Shown: piece by piece, positions 1-6,810 of the stretch
How the letters are laid out: each line of letters opens with the position of its first letter
Numbering within the stretch: position 1 is the first letter of the stretch
Assembly (NCBI GenBank): GCA_016934605.1
Contig: JAFGSO010000254.1
Span: 1 to 11,352, forward strand
Source of the DNA: Calditrichota bacterium
Lineage (GTDB): Bacteria; Calditrichota; Calditrichia; RBG-13-44-9
Reading direction: 5' to 3'
Length of the DNA stretch: 11,352 bases
Made by a program: the position numbers and the translations under genes
The notes under the pieces: generated by a model
Seen by the model: the letters and a program-made list of their open reading frames with translations, nothing else
What the model was told of the DNA's origin: nothing
Database searches by the model: none

Positions 1-677
1 GTCAGAATGCCGTTGAGACCCAGCTCAATTCCCTCCTGGCTTTCCGTTTCGGGAGCCAGGATACCACCGGAAACCATCACGTTTCCATTATCCACTGATA
101 CGCCCGGTGACCTCAGATAGGTGTTAAGAAAATCGGGCGTAATGTAAAGGGACGGTATATCCTGAGGGGTTTCATCGAAACCCACATCCACGTCCTTGCC
201 TACTCCGGCATGAAAGATGATAAAACCATCATACCGGGAAAAATCTATTTCACTGTCCTGATCCGCTTTTTGTATGGCATCCCGGAATAATTCGGCGAGA
301 GCCCGGTTATTTTCCTCCGGAGTGCGGTTCGGATTATACCGTGTCATGGGTTCATCGAGTTGATAGGCTCTTGTTTCCTCCAGCGGAAATACATCGCCGC
401 TGATGATGAGCCGCTCTTTTGAAACTTTCTTGAAATAATTACTGAGGAAAAGAATATGATCTTCAAAATAGGAACGATTATGGGGTGGCGGATCGATCTG
501 GAATAGATGGGATGGTTCGGACAGGTCGAATTTCCCGTTTCCGATTGTAGTAGTGGCATCATCCTCAACAAATTCAACCCGGATGGCCAGGATTCTCAGC
601 AAGTCCGCTGAGTATACCGGCAGTGTGTAACCGTTCAGAAAAAATAATATCAGAAAGAAAAAAATTTTATTCCTCAT
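1..677 (-). CDS. M6-family metalloprotease, N-terminal part (runs off left edge)
   Basis: Open frame from an ATG at 677-675 to the window edge, about 225 residues with no stop. The first 23 or so residues are a signal peptide (MRNK, a Phe/Leu/Ile-rich core, then VYSA), so the product is exported. The mature part resembles the N-terminal region of M6 (immune inhibitor A-like) metalloproteases: a strand RILAIRVEF near 28-36, PPPHNRSYFEDH near 63-74, a segment LSNYFKKVS, and DGFIIFHAGVG near 150-160 followed by DIPSLY. The zinc motif HExxH is not in the window; in this family it would follow shortly, beyond base 1. It lies 72 bases after the porV-like gene on the same strand with no terminator between, so co-transcription is likely. 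No strong Shine-Dalgarno precedes the ATG. Family call by recalled similarity; substrate unknown. C-terminal sorting domains, if any, are out of view. Confidence 0.72.
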   Translation of the reverse strand, partial: MRNKIFFFLILFFLNGYTLPVYSADLLRILAIRVEFVEDDATTTIGNGKFDLSEPSHLFQIDPPPHNRSYFEDHILFLSNYFKKVSKERLIISGDVFPLEETRAYQLDEPMTRYNPNRTPEENNRALAELFRDAIQKADQDSEIDFSRYDGFIIFHAGVGKDVDVGFDETPQDIPSLYITPDFLNTYLRSPGVSVDNGNVMVSGGILAPETESQEGIELGLNGIL

Positions 678-749
678 TCAGGGAACCATTTCTCGAATTA
701 TGTACCAGTTTTGAACTTCCCGGAATCCATGAAAGAATCGACTTTTAGG

Positions 750-1832
750 TCAGAATCTGATTCCCAGAGAGAATCGCATGGTATCAGACAGCGGACTGTC
801 TTCCACCGAACCAAGAATATAGCTGAAATCGAAACCAAATACTGAGTAGCGTAAACCACCACCAAAGGTGTAAAACTTCCTGCCTCCATAGCTGGGATCT
901 TCATAAAAATATCCGGCACGTAAAGCGATGAGATCGGTATACCAGTATTCAACCCCGAAAGAATGTGTAAATTTTTTAAAAAAATCACCGTTTGTCCAGC
1001 TTGAGTATAGCATTGCTTTGAACACACCATCTACGGTGGTACTGTCCCTGTTTACCAGAAGGCGATTCGTATCATATACAAAAGTCAGTGTATTGAATTC
1101 CGATTTTACCAGATGATATGCGAATCCCAGACGGAGGTTGGTAGGCAGCGGATCTGCCTGGGCATAATCTACGTAAGAAATTTTGGGACCAATATTACTG
1201 ATATTTGCTCCCAGGCTCAATTTTGGGGCGAAGGTAGGATGATATAAAACACCCAGATCCACTCCGAATCCGGAAGCAATACCTTTTCCTTTTTCAGCAC
1301 CCACCTGAACTTCAAAGGGAGAAAGACGGGAGTAAATATACTTCAGATTAACACCCAGTCCAAGATTATCGCGAACCTTGAGTGCATAACTGCCCGTCAC
1401 CGAGACTTCACTGGAATTAAATCGTCCGAGTTCCTCGGGACCGGCTTCTCCGGTGTAAATACTCTCTCCGTAACTGATATATTGAATGGCCAGACCCACC
1501 GTTCCAATGTCTTCCAGATGATATCGTCCTGCCGCGTAATCATAATACATATCGGACAAGTTGAATTGCGGAAGCCAGTTGACATGCATCAAATTTGCCT
1601 CGCCTTTCCGGTCGACTTCGGGATCGGTATACTGGAATGCCAAACCTGCAGGATTCCAGTAAATGGCATTGGCATCATCAGCCAGGGCAACACCAGCCTC
1701 CCCCATGCCACCCTGACGGGCTCCGGGATTAATTATAAGAAATAAAACAGTGGCTTCACCCTGTGCGTGACCATTGATCACAAACAGCGGCAAAAACATG
1801 AAGACTGTTAAACATACAACCAGGATTCTCAT
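750..1832 (-). CDS. PorV/PorQ-family outer-membrane beta-barrel protein
   Basis: 360 residues. A signal peptide covers about residues 1-24 (hydrophobic core, then NGHAQ before the mature end). The mature N-terminus carries the family hallmark NPGARQGGMGEAGVALADD (about 35-53) followed by NAIYWNPAGLAF (55-66). The rest is alternating short strands rich in Tyr, Gly and aromatic residues, and the protein ends in SLGIRF with a terminal Phe, as expected for an outer-membrane barrel inserted by the BAM machinery. FadL-like PorV proteins act as shuttle or attachment proteins of the type IX secretion system in Bacteroidota; many FCB genomes carry several PorV/PorQ paralogs of unknown role, so T9SS function is inference. 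The start is well supported: GGAGG (complement of 1840-1844) lies 7 bases before ATG. A terminator-like hairpin precedes it, and an M6 protease gene follows. Confidence 0.85.
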   Translation of the reverse strand: MRILVVCLTVFMFLPLFVINGHAQGEATVLFLIINPGARQGGMGEAGVALADDANAIYWNPAGLAFQYTDPEVDRKGEANLMHVNWLPQFNLSDMYYDYAAGRYHLEDIGTVGLAIQYISYGESIYTGEAGPEELGRFNSSEVSVTGSYALKVRDNLGLGVNLKYIYSRLSPFEVQVGAEKGKGIASGFGVDLGVLYHPTFAPKLSLGANISNIGPKISYVDYAQADPLPTNLRLGFAYHLVKSEFNTLTFVYDTNRLLVNRDSTTVDGVFKAMLYSSWTNGDFFKKFTHSFGVEYWYTDLIALRAGYFYEDPSYGGRKFYTFGGGLRYSVFGFDFSYILGSVEDSPLSDTMRFSLGIRF

Positions 1833-1850
1833 GAGTGAACCTCCATCTTA

Positions 1851-1894
1851 AAACAAAAAAACCGAATACACGCGTTCTCTACGTGACATTCGGT
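1851..1894 (-). promoter_or_regulatory. Terminator-like hairpin and U-tract in the porV leader
   Basis: Read on the minus strand, ACCGAAT (1894-1888) pairs with ATTCGGT (1867-1861). An inner CACG/CGTG pair (1885-1882 with 1872-1869) is separated from it by a small asymmetric internal loop, with a 9-base apical loop. The stem is followed at once by T-rich sequence (complement of 1860-1851: six T, G, three T). This has the form of an intrinsic terminator, yet the porV ribosome binding site begins only 7 bases further on, leaving no room for another promoter. It is therefore either a leader attenuator or a read-through terminator or processing hairpin for transcripts from upstream. Pairing is read by eye; no folding energy was computed. 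Confidence 0.5.
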
Positions 1895-2270
1895 TGCACG
1901 TTTTGGACGCATTATTTTTATTTGCTAAGGATAATTCCCAAAAAAATTTCTTCATTTATACTGCGCTAAAAAATTTTGTTCCTTAACAAATAAACGATAC
2001 GCATCCTCAGTTTTAATTCGGCCTGTAAATTTATATTTTAGTTTAAATAAAAGCAAATTAATTTTAAACTGGCAATTAAACTTACCAGACTGTTTACTCT
2101 TGGACCATGAGCCCGGTCACATCTGCTGCTTTAAAGAATCGAGTGTTTCTCTAAAACCTTAAATCACATTTCTTACTTACAAAAACTATTATAATACCGC
2201 GAATGCGTAAAGTTTCCGACAAATAACAAATATTTTCTATGTCTTGATCTCTTGCCCCTGTACATTGTAT
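1895..2270. other. AT-rich intergenic region between deoA and porV
   Basis: No convincing gene or tRNA on either strand. Visible items: a perfect 8-base inverted repeat AGTTTAAA (2040-2047) / TTTAAACT (2063-2070); CTGG/CCAG arms (2069-2072, 2085-2088); GACC/GGTC arms (2103-2106, 2115-2118); and a consensus minus-strand -10-like TATAAT (complement of 2188-2193) with no good -35. If that -10 is real, the porV transcript would carry a leader of about 350 bases ending in the terminator-like hairpin. No clear terminator was found after the deoA stop codon, so read-through from deoA is also possible. Confidence 0.4.
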
Positions 2271-3575
2271 CTACTCTAATCTCTTAATAATCTGTTTCGG
2301 TTCTTCACCCATCTCATCTTCAATGCGGACAGCCTTCAATATTTTCCGACCTGCCTGTTCAAGCACCTGTTTCTGGTTGGTCAGAAGCTCCAGAATGGTC
2401 TCACCAGACTTCACCCGATCCCCGATTTTTTTATGAAGTATAATACCAGCCTTTGGATCCACCATATCCTCCGCCCGCATGCGACCAGCCCCCAGCAACA
2501 CACTGGTTAAACCAATCTCACGCGTATCGAATCCGCTTACAATGCCGCTCCTTTCTGCCCTGATTTCCTTCCTGTGACCGGCCGGTTCATATTTAGCCGG
2601 ATTCTCTATTACCTCCGCATCCCCGTTCTGATATTGCACCATTTCCAGAAATTTTTTAAAGGCGCGTCCATCTTCAATGGATTCCATACAGAGTTTTTTT
2701 GCGCTCTCCGAATTTTCGGCCATTTTAGCCATCATAAGCATTTCAGCTGTAAGGGTTAAAACCACCTCCATTACATCTGGTGGCCCATCACCCTTCAGGC
2801 ATTCGATACTTTCCTCTATCTCCAGCCAGTTTCCGATTTTGTGACCAAGTGGCTGTTCCATTGCTGTCAGGTAGGCAACAATTTGTTTATCAAATGCCCG
2901 CCCCACTCCGATAAGGTTCTCTGCAAGTTCTTCTGCCCGTTTGCGATCCGGAATAAAAGCTCCTGAGCCTACTTTTACATCGAGTACCAGTCCATCAATT
3001 CCTTCAGCAATTTTCTTGCTCATGATACTGGCCGTAATCAAGGGTATGGAATCCACCGTCGCGGTAACATCCCTCAGCGCATAAATCCGGCGATCTGCCG
3101 GAACAATGGAATCACTCTGCCCGAACATGGCTAACCCAATGTCCTGCAGCTGGCGCCGGTATCGGTCGAAATCTCCCTGAACCTGAAATCCGGGAATAGC
3201 CTCCAGCTTGTCCAGCGTGCCGCCGGTATGGCCCAGACCCCGGCCGGACATCATCGGAACCACTATCCCCAGGCTGGCAGCCAGTGGAGCCAGTATTATG
3301 GAGATTTTATCACCAACCCCACCGGTACTGTGCTTGTCGATCTTTTTCCCGGGAATATCCGACAGAGCAAGTGTTTCGCCCGATTCCAGATACGCCTTTG
3401 TCAGATGGAGTGTTTCATCCGCAGAAAGTCCCTGGAAATATATAGCCATAAGCAGGGCAGACATCTGATAATCTTCGATCTCATCTTTCAGATACTCCCG
3501 GATAAAAAAATGGATTTCTTCTTCACTGAGTATCCGTCCGTCTCGTTTCCTGGTTATGATTTCATATGCCGTCAT
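2271..3575 (-). CDS. deoA: Thymidine / pyrimidine-nucleoside phosphorylase
   Basis: Reversible phosphorolysis of thymidine, deoxyuridine and (in Pdp-type enzymes) uridine to base plus (deoxy)ribose-1-phosphate; cytoplasmic. 434 residues from the chosen ATG, the normal family length. Visible landmarks: KHSTGGVGDK (about 81-90, phosphate site), the family signature SGRGLGHTGGTLDKLE (about 110-125), and YALRDVTATVDSIPL followed by ASIMSKK, which contains the pyrimidine-binding Arg, Ser and Lys (R171, S186, K190 in E. coli TP). A C-terminal alpha/beta domain has LGAGR and GIILHKKIGDRV. Overall it looks closer to Firmicutes-type Pdp than to enterobacterial DeoA. An in-frame ATG lies 9 bases upstream at 3584, but GGGA abuts that codon, whereas it sits 9 bases before the ATG at 3575; this start also matches Pdp N-termini as I recall them. 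Upstream glmM is cut off by a terminator, so deoA probably has its own promoter. Confidence 0.95.
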   Translation of the reverse strand: MTAYEIITRKRDGRILSEEEIHFFIREYLKDEIEDYQMSALLMAIYFQGLSADETLHLTKAYLESGETLALSDIPGKKIDKHSTGGVGDKISIILAPLAASLGIVVPMMSGRGLGHTGGTLDKLEAIPGFQVQGDFDRYRRQLQDIGLAMFGQSDSIVPADRRIYALRDVTATVDSIPLITASIMSKKIAEGIDGLVLDVKVGSGAFIPDRKRAEELAENLIGVGRAFDKQIVAYLTAMEQPLGHKIGNWLEIEESIECLKGDGPPDVMEVVLTLTAEMLMMAKMAENSESAKKLCMESIEDGRAFKKFLEMVQYQNGDAEVIENPAKYEPAGHRKEIRAERSGIVSGFDTREIGLTSVLLGAGRMRAEDMVDPKAGIILHKKIGDRVKSGETILELLTNQKQVLEQAGRKILKAVRIEDEMGEEPKQIIKRLE

Positions 3576-3602
3576 TTGCATCATTCCCGAAAGTAATCAG
3601 AT

Positions 3603-3632
3603 AAAATAAGTCCTGGTTGTTTGTATATCCAA
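3603..3632 (-). promoter_or_regulatory. Candidate deoA promoter
   Basis: On the minus strand, TTGGAT (complement of 3627-3632) and TATTTT (complement of 3603-3608) are spaced by 18 bases. They lie between the glmM terminator and the deoA start, where a separate promoter is required if termination is efficient. Matches to consensus are partial. Confidence 0.3.
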
Positions 3633-3640
3633 TACTGGAT

Positions 3641-3676
3641 AAAAAAATGCGCCTCCGTGTCGATCCGCGGAAGCGC
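3641..3676 (-). terminator. Intrinsic terminator after glmM
   Basis: On the minus strand GCGCTTCCG (3676-3668) pairs with CGGAGGCGC (3657-3649). This makes a 9-pair GC-rich stem with one G-U pair and a 10-base loop, followed by A and then seven T (complement of 3647-3641). It lies about 30 bases beyond the glmM stop codon. It is the clearest Rho-independent terminator in the window and splits the minus-strand genes into two units. Confidence 0.85.
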
Positions 3677-3706
3677 TATACATTCTTTTCATGAGCCGAA
3701 ATTAAT

Positions 3707-5068
3707 TCAGGATGTCGGTAATTTGTGGATCTCCTCCTTTACCTCCTGCAGAATCCGCCAGGATATTTCCGGGGTACGGCTTTCCACAATAATACGGATG
3801 ATAGGTTCGGTATTGGATTTCCTGAGATGTATCCATGAATCCGCCCGGTCGATGCGTAAACCATCCGTCAGATCCAGCTGCTCATTTTTAAATTTCTCCG
3901 AAAAATGATCGATCACCTTATCTGAATCGATATTTCTGATATTTTCCTTATCTTTTAAAATATAATACTGCGGTAGGCTCTGTTTCAGTTGAGACAGTGT
4001 CCCATTGAATTCGGTCAAAGCCTGCAGAATGAGAGCAATGCCCGTTGCTGCATCTCTTCCGGGGTGAACTTCCGGAAGAATAACCCCACCGTTTCCCTCA
4101 CCCCCAATCACGGCTTCCACTTCCTTCATCCGCTGGGAAACATTGATTTCTCCCACTTTTGTCTTGAAAAGAAGAACATTATAGTACTGGGCAATTTCAT
4201 CAATCACCCGGGAGGTTGACAGGTTCACCACAACGTGACCCAATTTCTTACCCAGAAGAAATTTTACGGCCAGAGCCAGTGTATATTCCTCACCCAGAGG
4301 ATTCCCTTCATTGGAAATCATGGCCATCCGATCGACGTCCGGATCAACTGCAATCCCCATGTCTGCTTTGTTTTTCTTGACAGCAACTGCCAGATCCACC
4401 AGGTTCTGAGGAATTGGTTCGGGAGAATGGGCAAATTCTCCGGTCGGTTCGGTGTTCAGAGAAATTACTTCGCAACCAAAATCGGCCAGAAGCCGGGGAA
4501 TAATAACTCCACCGGCGCCATTCACACAATCCAGCGCCACCTTGTATTTTTTCTTACGGATCTTCTCTATTTCCAGATATGGGAGGCGGTAAATTAGTTC
4601 GAGGTGATCCTCAACTGCTTTTTCATAATGTTCTTCATTGCCTAATTCCTGCCACGCTGTATAATGCCGTTTTCGCTGATCCGCTTCCTGGAACAGTGTA
4701 AAAATTTCCCGCTCAGGAAGGAACATCCCATCTTTTCCGATAAACTTTAAGCCATTCCATTCCATGGGATTATGACTGGCGGTAATCGCAATTCCGCCGG
4801 CTGCCTTCAGCTTTTTTACCGCAATTTCCACGGTGGGTGTGGGGGACACCCCGATATTAATAACCCGACAGCCGGCAGCCATAAGGGTACCGGTGACGAT
4901 AGGTCGTATAAAACGGGAACTGACCCGTGGATCTCCACCCACTATAATAGCCTGTCCCTTATTTTTTTGTCCGAATATCGATACATATTTTATGATAGTT
5001 TCAGGTGTCAGACTTTCCCCGACAATTCCTCTGACACCCGACACGCTGGTCATCAAATTTTTCGTCAA
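3707..5068 (-). CDS. glmM: Phosphoglucosamine mutase-like phosphohexomutase
   Basis: 453 residues, alpha-D-phosphohexomutase superfamily with four domains. Visible motifs: SVSGVRGIVGESLTPE (8-23); the active-site loop TASHNP (96-101) whose Ser98 is the phosphoserine; the metal loop DPDVDR (242-247); the sugar-specificity loop GGEGNGGVI (322-330) followed by HPGRDAA; and the phosphate-binding loop RKSNTEP (416-422). The usual bacterial role is glucosamine-6-P to glucosamine-1-P conversion for UDP-GlcNAc, peptidoglycan and LPS. The EGNGGV form is shared with Bacteroidota GlmM and archaeal homologues, so phosphomannomutase, phosphoglucomutase or phosphopentomutase activity cannot be excluded. 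The start is TTG: GGAGG (complement of 5074-5078) lies 5 bases before it, whereas the first in-frame ATG (5053) is 20 bases from that site. It lies 50 bases after rpoD and ends at a strong terminator. Its position between deoC and deoA is notable. Confidence 0.85.
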   Translation of the reverse strand: MTKNLMTSVSGVRGIVGESLTPETIIKYVSIFGQKNKGQAIIVGGDPRVSSRFIRPIVTGTLMAAGCRVINIGVSPTPTVEIAVKKLKAAGGIAITASHNPMEWNGLKFIGKDGMFLPEREIFTLFQEADQRKRHYTAWQELGNEEHYEKAVEDHLELIYRLPYLEIEKIRKKKYKVALDCVNGAGGVIIPRLLADFGCEVISLNTEPTGEFAHSPEPIPQNLVDLAVAVKKNKADMGIAVDPDVDRMAMISNEGNPLGEEYTLALAVKFLLGKKLGHVVVNLSTSRVIDEIAQYYNVLLFKTKVGEINVSQRMKEVEAVIGGEGNGGVILPEVHPGRDAATGIALILQALTEFNGTLSQLKQSLPQYYILKDKENIRNIDSDKVIDHFSEKFKNEQLDLTDGLRIDRADSWIHLRKSNTEPIIRIIVESRTPEISWRILQEVKEEIHKLPTS

Positions 5069-5073
5069 AGCAA

Positions 5074-5078
5074 CCTCC
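5074..5078 (-). promoter_or_regulatory. Ribosome binding site that fixes the TTG start of glmM
   Basis: GGAGG on the minus strand, 5 bases before TTG at 5068-5066. The next in-frame ATG is 20 bases away from it, too far for normal use. Confidence 0.7.
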
Positions 5079-5099
5079 GTTTGCTTTACTTGAAAGAAA

Positions 5100-5131
5100 C
5101 AAAGGTAACAAACAGATTTCAGAGAAACAAC
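5100..5131 (-). promoter_or_regulatory. Candidate Bacteroidetes-type glmM promoter
   Basis: TACCTTTG (complement of 5100-5107) matches the Bacteroidetes -7 element TAnnTTTG exactly. GTTG (complement of 5128-5131), 20 bases upstream, is a 3-of-4 match to the -33 element TTTG. A transcript would begin about 25 bases before the glmM TTG. The -33 part overlaps the end of rpoD. Short degenerate motifs occur by chance, so confidence is modest. Confidence 0.35.
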
Positions 5132-5973
5132 CGAAGATTTTGACAGCGGGATTGATGCCGAAGGCGGATCAGTGCCCGCTCTTTGATCTGCCGTACACGC
5201 TCCCGGGTAAGATTAAGACGATCCCCGATTTCTTCCAATGTCAGTGGACGGTCATAATCGAGGCCAAAATACATTTTTATAATTTTTTCCTCACGGGAAG
5301 AAAGAGTTTTCAAAACACGGCGGATTTCTTCTTTCAGGGAATCGCTGAGCAGGCTGGCATCCGGCATCTGCGCGTTGGGATTCCTGATATAATCCTTCAG
5401 GTTTCCCTCATCACTACTGAACGATGGCTGATCCAGTGAAAGATAAAAATTGTCGGTGACTAAAGCCTCTTTGATATCTGTGGCCGAAGCGTCAAGTACT
5501 TTGGAAATCTCTTCCAGCGTGGGTTCACGGTCATACTGCTGGCTCAATTCGCGAATAATGACATTCACCTTATTTATCAGACTCACCCGATTCAGGGGCA
5601 ATCTGACAATACGTGCATGCTCCGCTAATGCCTGGAGTATTGACTGCCGGATCCACCAGACGGCATAAGATATAAAGCGGAAACCGCGGGTTTCATCGAA
5701 CCGGTTAGCAGCTTTAATCAGCCCCAGATTTCCTTCGTGAATCAGGTCCACCAACGGCAGACCCTGATTCTGATACTCTTTGGCCACTTTTACGACAAAA
5801 CGGAGATTCGCTTTCACCAGCTGATTCAGAGCTTCTTGGTCTCCCTGACGAATCTGGCGGGTAAGATTCACTTCCTGCTGTGGTTCAAGTAATTCAATTC
5901 GGCTGATCTCGTTAAGGTATCTTTCCAGGGAATAAGTGACAGATGACTGATGCCTGTTTGCACCGTCCATCAT
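5119..5973 (-). CDS. rpoD: RpoD/SigA-type primary sigma factor, short form
   Basis: 284 residues, a group-1-like sigma-70 factor that directs RNA polymerase to promoters. In order: region 1.2 (SLERYLNEISRIELL, 15-29), region 2.1-2.2 (LVKANLRFVVKVAKEY and GLPLVDLIHEGNLGLIKA, 52-88), region 2.3-2.4 (RFDETRGFRFISYAVWWIRQ, 91-110), region 3, and region 4.2 with its helix-turn-helix (TLEEIGDRLNLTRERVRQIK, 245-264). Region 1.1 and the non-conserved insert of proteobacterial RpoD are absent, as in Bacteroidota primary sigma factors of about 285-290 residues. The near-consensus 2.4 segment argues for a housekeeping factor, but a second copy elsewhere cannot be excluded. AGGAAAG lies 5 bases before the ATG. 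It follows deoC by 98 bases with a candidate promoter in the gap, and precedes glmM by 50 bases. Confidence 0.9.
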   Translation of the reverse strand: MMDGANRHQSSVTYSLERYLNEISRIELLEPQQEVNLTRQIRQGDQEALNQLVKANLRFVVKVAKEYQNQGLPLVDLIHEGNLGLIKAANRFDETRGFRFISYAVWWIRQSILQALAEHARIVRLPLNRVSLINKVNVIIRELSQQYDREPTLEEISKVLDASATDIKEALVTDNFYLSLDQPSFSSDEGNLKDYIRNPNAQMPDASLLSDSLKEEIRRVLKTLSSREEKIIKMYFGLDYDRPLTLEEIGDRLNLTRERVRQIKERALIRLRHQSRCQNLRLFL

Positions 5974-6027
5974 GTTTCTTTCCTGAATTAATCAGTTAAA
6001 AAACAACAGGATAATTCTACAAACAGT

Positions 6028-6040
6028 TGAATTTAATTCA
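6028..6040. repeat. 13-base palindrome overlapping the candidate rpoD -10
   Basis: Minus-strand TGAATT, A, AATTCA: perfect 6-base arms around one central base, covering the candidate -10 box. It has operator geometry, but it is AT-rich and may be chance. Confidence 0.3.
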
Positions 6041-6058
6041 CCTTCCGGATAAAGGCAA
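6030..6058 (-). promoter_or_regulatory. Candidate rpoD promoter
   Basis: Minus-strand TTGCCT (complement of 6053-6058), a 17-base spacer, then TAAATT (complement of 6030-6035), in the deoC-rpoD gap. The implied start is about 50 bases before rpoD. The pair resembles the tig candidate (TTGCAA, 17, TAAATT). Each box matches consensus at 4 of 6 positions. Confidence 0.3.
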
Positions 6059-6071
6059 TAAAATAGTAGGA

Positions 6072-6770
6072 CTATTGGATTTCCCGCAAATACTCCTGCA
6101 TGATCTTGACCGTTGCGCTGGTTCCCAGGCGGCTTGCACCTGCCTCAATCATCTTTACCGCCTCTGCGAAACTACGGATTCCCCCTGAAGCCTTTACCTG
6201 AACCCGGCTCCCCATTACCGCCTCCATCATGAGAATCACATCTTCCACTGTGGCACCGCCGGGACCGAAACCGGTTGAGGTTTTTACAAAATGGGCACCT
6301 GATTTTTTGGCAATCCCGCAGGCCACTTTCTTTTCATCATCGGTCAACAAACCGGTTTCCAGTATCACTTTACAGCGTGCATTCTTCAGGCGGGCTTCCT
6401 TGACAACTTCAAATATATCCTGGTAGACAAAATCATAATTACTATCTTTTAGTGCACCGATATTCAACACCATATCTATCTCTTCTGCTCCCAACTGCAT
6501 CACTTTGCGGGCTTCAACAGCTTTTACCTGGGTGAGTGTTGCTCCCAGCGGAAAACCGATCACCGTACATACTTTGATTCCTGAATTTTTTAAAAGCTGA
6601 GCACATATCGGAACATGTACAGGATTAATACAAACAGATGCAAACCGGTATTTCAGGGCCTCTTCACAAATCTCCCGGATCTGCTTCTCCGGCGCATTAG
6701 GCCGAAGGAGGGTATGATCGAAATATTTTGGGAATTTCTCCCTGTCCAGATATGGTTTTTGAGCATTCAT
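6072..6770 (-). CDS. deoC: Deoxyribose-phosphate aldolase
   Basis: Class I aldolase cleaving 2-deoxyribose-5-phosphate to acetaldehyde and glyceraldehyde-3-phosphate, the last step of deoxynucleoside breakdown; cytoplasmic TIM barrel. 232 residues, normal for the family. Visible: FDHTLLRP (17-24); CINPVHV (47-53); CTVIGFPLGA (68-77); EIDMVLNIG (97-105) with catalytic Asp99; FVKTSTGFGPGGAT (161-174) with the Schiff-base Lys163; and VKASGGIR (192-199) with the second catalytic Lys193. All key residues are intact. The ATG at 6770 has AGGGAG about 12 bases upstream, rather far. It begins 40 bases after the glycoside-hydrolase-like lipoprotein gene with no terminator between, so the two are probably one transcript. 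Confidence 0.97.
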   Translation of the reverse strand: MNAQKPYLDREKFPKYFDHTLLRPNAPEKQIREICEEALKYRFASVCINPVHVPICAQLLKNSGIKVCTVIGFPLGATLTQVKAVEARKVMQLGAEEIDMVLNIGALKDSNYDFVYQDIFEVVKEARLKNARCKVILETGLLTDDEKKVACGIAKKSGAHFVKTSTGFGPGGATVEDVILMMEAVMGSRVQVKASGGIRSFAEAVKMIEAGASRLGTSATVKIMQEYLREIQ

Positions 6771-6810
6771 ACGATTAATTATCTCCCTGTCTGCTAAAAA
6801 ATATCAGATA

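Noticed and set aside
698..1030. Long open frames opposite or overlapping the porV gene
   Set aside because: No signal peptide, family motif or ribosome binding site; they are out-of-frame shadows of a well-supported gene.
2095..2145. Possible tRNA or riboswitch-like fold in the deoA-porV gap
   Set aside because: No acceptor or T-arm pairing as in tRNA, and no match to riboswitch cores that I can recall.
3208..3596. Plus-strand open frames across deoA
   Set aside because: Antisense shadows of conserved thymidine phosphorylase motifs; no recognisable protein.
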